Below, one piece after another: positions 55,777-64,000 of a stretch of 64,000 nucleotides of DNA. The notes beneath the pieces were generated by a model. It searched no databases. It saw only the letters and a list, made by a program, of their open reading frames with translations, and was not told the DNA's origin. The position numbers were made by a program, and so were the translations under genes. The DNA comes from Pilasporangium apinafurcum (taxonomy: Eukaryota > Oomycota > Peronosporomycetes > Pythiales > Pythiaceae): contig BCKE01000012.1 of NCBI GenBank assembly GCA_001600495.1, positions 545,844 to 609,843 on the forward strand, written 5' to 3'. Every line of letters begins with the position of its first letter. Position 1 is the first letter of the stretch.

Positions 55777-58314
55777 ATGACGACAGCGGAGCAGGAGCTC
55801 CAGTGGGCGAAGCTCGCGGCCCAAATCGTGTCGACGTGCTTCAGTACCTTTGTCGGCACCCGCCACCTGCTGCAGCTTTATGCGACGCACGTTCAAAACA
55901 AGAAAAACAAAGCTCTCAAACATCACAATGAAACCCCAACAAATGGGCATTTCACGCCCATGACCTCTGCACGAAATGGAAATCCAGATGATGATGACAT
56001 TGATGATGGAATCGATGAAGGAACGACACCAGAGACCGGAGGTAATAAGGACCCGAATATGATGGTACGGACAACCGACATCTCGACCGCATCAAACTCG
56101 AATGACCCACCACATCGACGGCCGACCGGAGCGAGCGCTCGACAAACCAATCATGGCCACCCACTACTAGCTAACCCGATGACACAGACTTCGACGTCTC
56201 TACCCGAAGACAGACACAATAAAGCGTCGCCGTCGACTCGAATTTTGCGCGTAGCATGTTTCTCCGATTTCGCGTTTTCGACGACCGGCGCCGTTGTGAC
56301 CGGGTGGAAATTGGCGGATACATCGGTGTCGTCGCAGTTTCAGTTTGTTTTCTGGGCACAGGCCCCACATTGGTGCTTTCAGGTGGCATCGTTTTGCTGG
56401 ATGGCGACGTTAGGGCTTTACATCGCTAAACGGAAACAGCGGGCAGGGTTTGACGTGACAATCGCACATGCAATCATCTGGTTATTATTTGTGCTCTATT
56501 GGATCTTGGAGGTGTATGCGACGTATTATAAAGGACTCTATTATGTGAACGCCGCCAAAATCATCTGGAAATTTTCGGCATCGACGTGTTTTATTGTTGT
56601 CGCGCTCTCGTGGGTCATATTCCTTAAGCGGTGGCGGCGGCAGCAGACACGACGGAAAGGTGCGATCGTCGTGTCGACATTATTGACATATACAATCGTC
56701 TATTTTCTGTGTGTCGGTCCGATCGTGATTGTCGATTTGGCTGAGGGGCTTAACAGCGGTGGAAATTTATATAACGCGTGTTCAGTCGTCCTCGCGATGT
56801 GGCCAACTGCGAATGCGCTCATTTACATAACGAAGCCGAAACTATGTCTCCGATACTTTCAAAGTGAGGCACAGCAGCAGTTCTCACGGAATTTAACCAG
56901 TCGAGGCGGCGACCCAATGATGCCGAGATACAGGAACGAACTGAAAGGACTCGAGGTCGGTGAGAAGATCGGTGAGGGGATTGCAGTCGTGTATTTAGGC
57001 AAATGGCGTGGTGCGCAAGTCGCTGTGAAGATGCGATCGCTGATGATTGACAGTAGCGAGGACCTCGAAGAAGTACAGCATGCGTGCAATGTCGAGATCC
57101 ACGAAGAGGCCGAGGTCATGCGTGGACTGTGTCACCCAAACATTGTGCTCTTCATGGAAGCCGGATTTTATAAAGGCTCCATTTGCATCATCAGCGAGTA
57201 TTGTGCGCGTGGATCTTTGCGTGACGTGCTTAAGCGCCAAAATGTCAAAGCACTGAGTTGGCCCACAAAGCTACGATTAGCACTGGGTATCTCACACGGT
57301 ATTCAGTATCTGCACAACGCAAACCCGCCGATGATCCATCGCGATCTCAAGTCGCCGAACGTGCTAGTTGATGACTCGTGGCATGCCAAGATTGCCGATT
57401 TTGGAACATTGCGGTTCGCGGAGATTGTATCATCAGCGCAGAATAGCAAAGGCAAAACTCATTACTCGAACTCGATCGAGATGACAGGACTAGTAGGTAC
57501 CACGCGCTGGATGGCACCGGAAGTGATGCGTGGTGAGAAGATCTACACGAGCAAAGTCGACATTTACAGTTTGGCATTAATTTTGTGGGAACTGATCGAG
57601 GGTCAGCTACCGTTTGAAACCACGCGATGGAATCACGAGGTTGAAGATTTTGTGCTTAAAGGGGTACGCCCGCCGATCAAATCGGAACTTTGTCCGCTGC
57701 GGTGGAAGATGCTGATTGTTACGTGCTGGCATGCTGACCCGGCGGAGCGACCGACAATCCAGCACGTGATTAGCAGTCTGCAGCGAATCGCACGCGAAGA
57801 GACCTGGGACACCATGGGACCTCGGTACACAGGTGTAAGTCAACAATTTAGCTCTTCAGAACTGAGTGCATCGCAATTTAGTATGACAACGTCATCGCTG
57901 TCATCGTCAGCTCTCTTGACGTCGTCGATGGACTCACCAGCGATGCTCGGTGCCAAACGGCAGCGGAAATCGCATTGGCACCACGATGCGCTGGACGAGC
58001 ATGAACTCGAGGATCAGCTGAGCGAGTCGGATTCAGACAACAACTACAGCTACACAGTGGACTACCTTGGTGGCGTTTCGACGGTGCATGATGACGATCC
58101 AACAAGCATTATCATTGAAGACAACACGCGCAGTAGTACTCGGAACAAGAGCACTAGCAGCAGTCGATTGAAGAAGAAGAGCGATTCCAGCAGCAGCCGT
58201 GGCCGCACGTTTCTCCTGAATGATGATGATGGCGGTCGTGACTCGAACGATCTCTCACATTTTGCCATGATCGAGTCTTCTCCTGGCGGTCGTTCGTTTA
58301 CCGTGACTATTTAA
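55777..58314 (+). CDS. Seven-span receptor fused to a TKL protein kinase (GPCR-bigram type)
   Basis: One exon encodes about 845 residues from the ATG at 55777; the frame extends upstream but without an ATG. Residues about 155-358 hold a bundle of hydrophobic spans consistent with a seven-membrane-span receptor, for example TIAHAIIWLLFVLYWILEVY, TCFIVVALSWVIFL and TLLTYTIVYFLCVGPIVIV. A tyrosine-kinase-like Ser/Thr kinase domain follows at about 391-671. It has a glycine loop GEGIAVVYLG (the third glycine is Ala), QVAVKM with the lysine, the catalytic loop MIHRDLKSPNVLV, ADFG, GTTRWMAPEV and the late Arg in DPAERPT. A Ser- and Asp-rich tail of 170 residues is likely cytosolic and phosphorylated. 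Receptors joined to kinases, including TKL, are described in oomycetes as GPCR-bigrams. Ligand and pathway are unknown. Confidence 0.9.
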   Translation: MTTAEQELQWAKLAAQIVSTCFSTFVGTRHLLQLYATHVQNKKNKALKHHNETPTNGHFTPMTSARNGNPDDDDIDDGIDEGTTPETGGNKDPNMMVRTTDISTASNSNDPPHRRPTGASARQTNHGHPLLANPMTQTSTSLPEDRHNKASPSTRILRVACFSDFAFSTTGAVVTGWKLADTSVSSQFQFVFWAQAPHWCFQVASFCWMATLGLYIAKRKQRAGFDVTIAHAIIWLLFVLYWILEVYATYYKGLYYVNAAKIIWKFSASTCFIVVALSWVIFLKRWRRQQTRRKGAIVVSTLLTYTIVYFLCVGPIVIVDLAEGLNSGGNLYNACSVVLAMWPTANALIYITKPKLCLRYFQSEAQQQFSRNLTSRGGDPMMPRYRNELKGLEVGEKIGEGIAVVYLGKWRGAQVAVKMRSLMIDSSEDLEEVQHACNVEIHEEAEVMRGLCHPNIVLFMEAGFYKGSICIISEYCARGSLRDVLKRQNVKALSWPTKLRLALGISHGIQYLHNANPPMIHRDLKSPNVLVDDSWHAKIADFGTLRFAEIVSSAQNSKGKTHYSNSIEMTGLVGTTRWMAPEVMRGEKIYTSKVDIYSLALILWELIEGQLPFETTRWNHEVEDFVLKGVRPPIKSELCPLRWKMLIVTCWHADPAERPTIQHVISSLQRIAREETWDTMGPRYTGVSQQFSSSELSASQFSMTTSSLSSSALLTSSMDSPAMLGAKRQRKSHWHHDALDEHELEDQLSESDSDNNYSYTVDYLGGVSTVHDDDPTSIIIEDNTRSSTRNKSTSSSRLKKKSDSSSSRGRTFLLNDDDGGRDSNDLSHFAMIESSPGGRSFTVTI

Positions 58315-58983
58315 TTTCTCAATTGTCGTTATTGTGTCTAACAGTAATAAGGATACTTGCGATGTAGCCCATGGGGCTATGTATCGCTCTATTTGTCAAT
58401 GTGTGTTCAAGTGTGCGTCTATGGGGATGATTTTGTCTAATCTCTATTCTCCATTTCTCCTATCGGTAGAACACACTTTGACCTGATTTTTAAAGCGAAG
58501 CAATCCCTATCGATAGAAGCAAAAACTCGTTTTGAATTCTCCGCAATGAGCGCTTTTTAGTGCCATTCTTCTTTTCAAGAACGGATGTGAGGCGATGGCA
58601 GTGTATGCCAAAGGAGATCGAGTGCGTAAAGAAATCGAAGCGATTGTCCGGAAAGCGTGGCGCAGTAATATCGGTGCAAAAGAAAGGCAAACATCATACT
58701 AGGAGCATCTTTCTCAAGAATGAACGCCTACTCACCTGGACTCGATGAGTCCAGGTGTCGGCGATGGCTACTCCGCGGCCGTCTAGCCTTAGATAGCTTT
58801 TGTTATTCAAGTCAGACCCAAACAAAAAACAGAGGTCCTTCCTGAGTTACTCGCACTTTGGTATCTCACATGATCTCTTGAAGTTGAGGTGATCGTGCGA
58901 AACGCCACGACTTTTCAGACTACCAGTGACTATATTTTGTTCTTTGACGCTGGCGCTGCAAGATTACAGGAAGACTCGAGAAG
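58315..58983. other. Intergenic with two hairpins
   Basis: About 670 bases separate the receptor-kinase from IFT56. Near the left end, TAGCCC at 58365-58370 and GGGCTA at 58374-58379 form a short hairpin, probably in the 3' UTR. A longer hairpin lies at 58733-58757. The right part is the presumed promoter of IFT56. No coding frame is supported. Confidence 0.5.
58733..58757. repeat. Perfect 11-bp inverted repeat (hairpin)
   Basis: CACCTGGACTC at 58733-58743 and GAGTCCAGGTG at 58747-58757 pair fully around the loop GAT. It lies 419 bases after the receptor-kinase stop and about 230 bases before the IFT56 start, so it may belong to either transcript or to neither. Confidence 0.8.
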
Positions 58984-60746
58984 ATGTACGTCGCCAAACC
59001 CAAGCAGACTCAACGTGTCAAGGTATATTGATCGAGTGCGTTTCCATCCATCTCTACGCATCTAAGCTTCTTGGTGTTGCGGTGTGCTGTTGATAGCAAG
59101 CACAAGAGATAGCAAAGGCTAAGACAAAGAAAGGGCCGACAGTTGAGGAGTCGGTCGCGAAGCGTGACTTTACCGCCGCCGTTGCGATTCTCGAGTTCAA
59201 TCTCAAGAGCGACGAAGCAAATACGAGCAACAAAGCCACAGGAAGTGGCATCGACAGGCGCAAGACGCTATTATGGCTGGCATACGCATATTTCCACTTG
59301 GGCAATTATCAACGCGCACTGGACACGTACGACCAAGTGCGGCACATGGATGAGACACCCGAGGTCTACCTCTACCGCGCATGTTGCATGTTTTACCTGC
59401 AATTGTACAAGGAAGCGATGGAAGAAGCACAAAAGGGCCCAACATGTGCTCTGCAGAACCGCATCTTGTTCCATTGCGCTCACAAGATCGGCGATGAGGA
59501 TAAGTTGCTGGTGTACCATCAGCAGCTGACCGACTCTAAAGAAGATCAGCTCTCGCTCGCGGCAATTCATTACTTTCGGAATCATTTCCAGGAAGCAACC
59601 GACATCTACAAGCGTTTGTTGCTTGAAAATCGCGATGACATTGCGCTGAATGTCTACGTCGCCATGTGCTACTACAAACTGGACTATTACGACGTCTCAC
59701 TCGAGATCATGCAGGCGTATTTGCAGGCGTTTCCCGACTCAGTCGTGGCCGTGAACGTCAAAGCATGCAATCAGTTCAAGCTATACAACGGTAATGCCGC
59801 CAAGGATGAGATTAAAACGCTCACAGACCGCGGTTACAATATTGAACAGAATGACTTGGTGGGTCATAATATGGTCGTATTTGACGATGGACAACACGCG
59901 CTCCGTGTGCTGCCTCCATTAGTGGAATCGTTGCCGGAAGCACGACTAAACCTCGTGGTATATTACCTGAAACACGATAAGCTGCAGGAAGCGTACGAGC
60001 TGATCAAGGACATTGAGCCGTCGACCCCACAAGAGTATATTTTAAAAGGGGTCGTGCATGCTACTTTGGGACAATCAACGTCATCGAGACAGCACATTAA
60101 AACAGCGCAACAGTATTTTCAGCTCGTGGGCTCCTCCCCAACCGAATGCGACACGATCCCGGGACGGCAATGCATGGCATCGTGCTTCTATCTACTCAAG
60201 CAATTTGAAGATGTCAACATTTATCTCAACTCGATCAAGCAGTACCTCTACAACGAAGACGATTTTAATTGGAACTTTGGTATCTCACTCTGCAATAGTG
60301 GGTCGCATCAGGAAGCACTGGAGACGTTGCTGCGCGTGCAACGTGAAGAGTATCGCCACGACTATTGCTACGTGAGTTGGCTATGTAGGTGCTACATTCT
60401 TAATCATAACCCGTCTGCGGCGTGGGATCTGTACCTGAAGCTCGACAACTCGGACGATTCCTTCAACTTACTGCAGCTCATCGCCCATGATTGCTACAAG
60501 ATGGGAGAGTTTCTATACGCTGCCAAAGCATTCGATATTTTGGAGCGACTTGATCCAGATCCAGAGTACTGGGAAGGCAAGCGTGGCGCTTGTGTCGGTG
60601 TTTTCCAACGGGTTGTCGCTGGGAAAGCCACACGCATCGAACTGGAGGAGATCTTGAGCATCTTGAAGGCAAACAATAACCCGCAAGTCGAGTACATCAC
60701 GCGAATCATGAAGAAATGGTGCTCCGAGAATGGCATCTCGATCTAA
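58984..60746 (+). CDS. IFT56: Intraflagellar transport protein IFT56 (TTC26/DYF-13)
   Basis: Two exons, 58984-59022 and 59097-60746, encode about 562 residues, close to the 554 of the human protein. After a basic start (KAKTKKGP), the segment VAKRDFTAAVAILEFNLK and the first TPR (LLWLAYAYFHLGNYQRALDTY) match the human TTC26 start. The rest is a TPR superhelix with family phrases ARLNLVVYYLKHD, EYILKGVVHATLGQ, GRQCMASCFYLLKQFEDVN and NWNFGISLCNSG, ending MKKWCSENGISI. IFT56 belongs to the peripheral part of the IFT-B train and carries motility proteins into flagella. Its intact frame means the organism probably makes flagellated spores. The tiny first exon was chosen by phase and by similarity of the joined start. 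Confidence 0.93.
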
Positions 60747-61205
60747 TGGTTGCCGGCATACATACCATGAAGGAAAAGGCAGGTCTGATGAACGGATGTG
60801 AAATTAGCATGGCCGAAGGGGTGAATAGAAAAAAGTCTACATATATGCAGAGACAAAGCGTTGTATAACAGCATATAAGGGCTCATCCAATTCATCTCGT
60901 GAATGGTAAACACTCTCGCTGTAGTTCCTACGGTCAAGAATTTACAAGGATGTACCAATTGGCGAGCCACGTCTATTGTTCATTACTTTTTCGTGTAGAA
61001 TTGGGGCGGTACCTGTATTTTTCTTTGACCTGTCCCCGTAATGTGAGAAAATTCATTCAAAACGTTTCTATATGATGCAAACACGGAATTTTCAAAGCAA
61101 ACATGACCCACCGAAGTATCAAATAGTGATCAAATTTTAAAACCGTGACAAATGGTGGCCATTGGGTATTGCTGACGCGCTTGCACTTGTTAGAATAGAA
61201 GCAAG
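60747..61205. other. Intergenic between convergent genes
   Basis: About 460 bases hold the 3' flanks of IFT56 and the methyltransferase gene. Frames here are shadows. I see nothing else. Confidence 0.5.
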
Positions 61206-64000
61206 CTACGCCCACTGAGCTTGCAATCCATGTAGTGTACGTCCAATCCATCGCTGATACTTTAATCGAGTTGGAGCGATGGCAGCACATTTGCGAAAGA
61301 ATACTAATGCCTTCCAGTATTCGGCCACATGGTAACTCGTTAGCTGTAGTAGCACATGTCGTAAGAACAATATGATGTGAACTGCTCTGAACGTCAATCA
61401 TAAAGTAGGTGACTTACTCCAAGGAGGTATAGCATTCCAACAAACCCAACATTGTCAGAGATTACATTCCGCCAAGGTTCAAGTACAACAAGAACTTGAT
61501 CATACGCCTGCAGTTCTGTTAATGAACGGCCATTAGTTCCATGACTCACACAGCCTAAGAATTGCAGCGAGTCTTACCGTAAAACCAGCGCGCAAGCTGA
61601 AGCAAAATGACTGGGGGAGTGTAGTGATGACTTGAGTCGTGTGCTTCTTCAAGAGCGTAGTACATCTTCCTGCACTCGATTCCAACATCCACCAATCGAC
61701 CTCGAAGACGGCTTTGTGCTTCATGGTTAGTGGTAATCTTGTTTTGCTCCCACATGCGGCGCATCAATGGCCATTGGAGCACAACAAATAGATCGAAATC
61801 CCAGCCTGTTTGCATAAGCAGCGCAAACTGCGTTTCCAATGATAAAGTGTGTGCACCGCCATCGATACCCATCATTCCCCATAATAAGTCACACTCGCTG
61901 GGTGCAAAATGCACAAACTCCTGCTCAAAGCTCAGATGTAAATTTGACGAATCCAAGCGACATAACCCATCTGCTTCGGGAGGCATGACGGTTGCATACA
62001 GGAGATCAAAAGTATCACTCGCCACGGATGCTGACACACTCGTTTGTGTAGTCTGGAAATGTCGATGATGTAGCTGTTGGATGAATATTCGCAAGATTTC
62101 GAAGTCGACCGGAAGACAGAAACAATCCGGATGTGGAGAAAGCTGCGGAATTTCCAATCCAGTCACACTGCCATAGCTTTGTTCGCAACCATCGCCAGTA
62201 GTTTGTGAGCCAGTAATGAACGCACTTGAGATGGGATCACGAAAAGAAAAACTTGCATCGCCCACAACAATTCCGACGGGATACTTTGCTGGCGCACTTT
62301 TCTGCTTTGCGTCCCCGTCTAAGCTGTCCATTTCTGAAAGTGCTAATAGGAATTGAAAAGCTTCCACCGGAAAGAGAATCAAAGACGAAAGAGACGAAGA
62401 AGCTTTCACCTGCTCAATGACTTCCTCCAGTGTTCTGTTCATCACTGAGTCCGTGTACATAGGCTCGATCGATGGATCATCAATAAGACGCAATGTGACG
62501 TGCATATTGGCGATACTGGATGTGTCGCTCGACACAAGTGCTTCATGTATGTTATAGTTAGGTGACGCTCCCGATATTGATGAAGTCGTTTTTGTTACAG
62601 TGAATACGTCTGTACGAAGAGAGTCGAAGAAATAGTTGCCCATCAGAAAGACAGGTCCATTGGAGCCCACATGCCAGACTTGATTGGAGTACTTGAGAAT
62701 TAATTGCTTCTTCATGTCACCATGAAGGAAGTCGTGAGAATCGAAACGCGCAAAATCCAATTGCTTCTTCTCAAGGAATGGACGAAAGCATGCCATTTGC
62801 ATGCGACTCTCGAGGACGTCGTCACTTAAATCACTTGCAATCACACAGGGAGCGAGGAGAGGTAGACTGTCGGTGCAGTTGTCTTCTTCTGTTGAGAGGA
62901 TCGCAAAAAAGTGCTGCAAAAATGCGTGAAGAAACTTGCAGGATCCGCTGGCAGCTTCCCACACATAACAATTTGGAGTACCACATGATCTCGCAGAGCG
63001 CATGGTTAGCTGTCGAAGAAAATCAACAGCAGTTCCTGCGGCATGTGGATCAACGGAAGGTGCAATGTGAGCTACACGCATTGAATTTCGATAGAGTAAG
63101 GACAAAAAGTCATGCACATACGGGCGTAGGCAGCTGCGAGAAACGAGCTGCTTGAGACTCCGAACGGAATAATGCCGTTGCTCCAAGCCTTAATACCTTG
63201 CTGCACATAAAACTGCTTCTGAACATCCCATAGTCGACATTTCGATACACGTGACGTGAGTTCAACTTTGTGAGTGGTTGACAAATGCAAACCAGGCGGA
63301 GTTGCGCACGATAACTCGAGCTTAAGTGGCGCTCTTTGCTCCTGTTCTTGTAATAGAGTCTTCAGCAAATCAGTTCCATCGTCCAGTCGAAAGTCCAATT
63401 GCTCCCATAGTTGCGATTTCTCTGTCGCCAACGTTTTAATGGCTTGTCGTATCCGCTTTTGTGGAATGAGTTGAAGCTTCCGTAAAAAATATTTCCCAAA
63501 TGATCGAAGCAAATGCGGATGGAAATGACTCCACCTCAGCAGCAGCAGCAGCAACTGAAATGGCAACTGCGACGCTGACGTAAAGAGTGGCGATGAAGTG
63601 GAAACTAGTTGGGTAGATTTTGGAAAGGCAACCCATGTCGCGATTTCGAGCACAAACCGCCAGCCACACTGGCTGTGAAGCTGTTGCAATGGACGGATGA
63701 TATATTCCAGTTTCTCATGACTTTCGCTCCAGTTGAGCGTTTGAATGCACGATCGTGCATCCACATCACTATTCAGTAAACCGAAGGGATCTCTCAGCAA
63801 CAACACAGAGCGCATCTGTGGGAGCGCATGCGTCGCTATCTCCACCAGTTCCTGAGCAGATTCAGTGGCAAGATTGGGCCCATAGATAATGAGCAGTGGA
63901 CAGGTGCGAGTATTCTTGCTCAGTTTTAATCCGATATGTCGTAGTGCTTCCACGTCTTGTGGTGTGTGTTGATGTTCACACACAATTGCCCATCCGTTGC
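61206..64000 (-). CDS. Large protein with SAM-dependent methyltransferase-like domain (5' end beyond window)
   Basis: A minus-strand gene runs off the right edge. The visible N-terminal 300 residues contain AIVCEHQHTPQDVEALRHIG and LLIIYGPNLATESAQELVEI, of unrecognised fold. A 50-base intron (GTATGT donor near 63128) changes frame and leads to PHIAPSVDPHAAGTAVDFL. The central domain looks like a Rossmann methyltransferase: WEAASGSCKFLHAFLQHFF in place of motif I, VIASDLSDDVLE, and VFLMGNYFFDSLRTDVF as the post-II strand. The C-terminal part, after further introns near 61510-61575 and 61335-61410, reads like TPR helices (VGFVGMLYLLG then YWKALVFFRKCAAIAP) and stops at 61206. The family recalls uncharacterised protist and bacterial proteins with the phrase NY.FDSL. 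The substrate is unknown. Confidence 0.75.

Noticed and set aside
63535-63560. CAG repeat run
   Set aside because: Only five or six units, in frame, encoding leucines on the minus strand; no sign of expansion.
1-64000. Search for transposons, integrated virus-like elements and CRISPR arrays
   Set aside because: No reverse transcriptase, integrase, transposase or capsid motif, no long terminal or direct repeats and no spaced repeat array were noticed by eye. A repeat-library search could still find short remnants.

Overview
The window is nuclear DNA of a eukaryote with short introns (about 50-90 bases, GT..AG), closely packed genes on both strands and a moderate to low GC content. The gene set points to an oomycete: a seven-membrane-span receptor fused to a TKL kinase, a PX-AGC kinase, a domain shared by stramenopile nuclear proteins, and a secreted cysteine-rich protein. 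A complete intraflagellar transport gene (IFT56/TTC26) implies a lineage that still makes flagellated zoospores. The base composition and compactness suggest an Albugo-like white rust, but that is inference; only 'oomycete' is well supported. I saw no reverse transcriptase, integrase, capsid or transposase gene, no CRISPR array and no convincing tRNA or rRNA.

Layout. 0-9 kb: the 3' part of a PPEF-like EF-hand phosphatase (+), a tandem PH-like protein (-) head to head with a telobox/Myb telomere-binding-type protein (+), and a PX-domain AGC kinase (-). 9-11 kb: a gene-poor stretch with possible gene debris. 11-21 kb: a GH5 membrane glucosidase of the steryl-glucosidase/endoglycoceramidase type (+), a P4 lipid flippase (+) and a polytopic membrane protein (+). 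21-30 kb: an RCC1-repeat protein (+), a calcineurin-A-like phosphatase with its own EF-hands (-) and a nuclear-type protein with a stramenopile domain (+). 30-38 kb: a coiled-coil protein (-), a secreted cysteine-rich protein (+), a SAP-DCUN1 neddylation factor (-), an acidic protein (+) and a leucine-rich-repeat protein (-). 38-47 kb: a membrane-anchored trehalose-phosphate synthase-like protein (+) convergent with a TBC1D23-like protein carrying PDZ and FN3 domains (-). 48-55 kb: a large-ectodomain membrane protein (-) head to head with a DENN-MORN fusion (+). 55-64 kb: the receptor-TKL kinase (+), IFT56 (+) and a large methyltransferase protein (-) cut by the right edge.

There is no operon-like logic, but themes recur. 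Calcium-dependent phosphatases occur twice. Membrane lipid and traffic factors are frequent (flippase, steryl/ceramide glucosidase, TBC and DENN proteins). Signalling proteins are built by unusual domain fusions. Several genes are paired head to head with less than 350 bases between start codons, so they probably share promoter regions.

Most multi-exon models were spliced by hand from reading frame, GT/AG sites and phase. The outer limits are more certain than every internal exon border.
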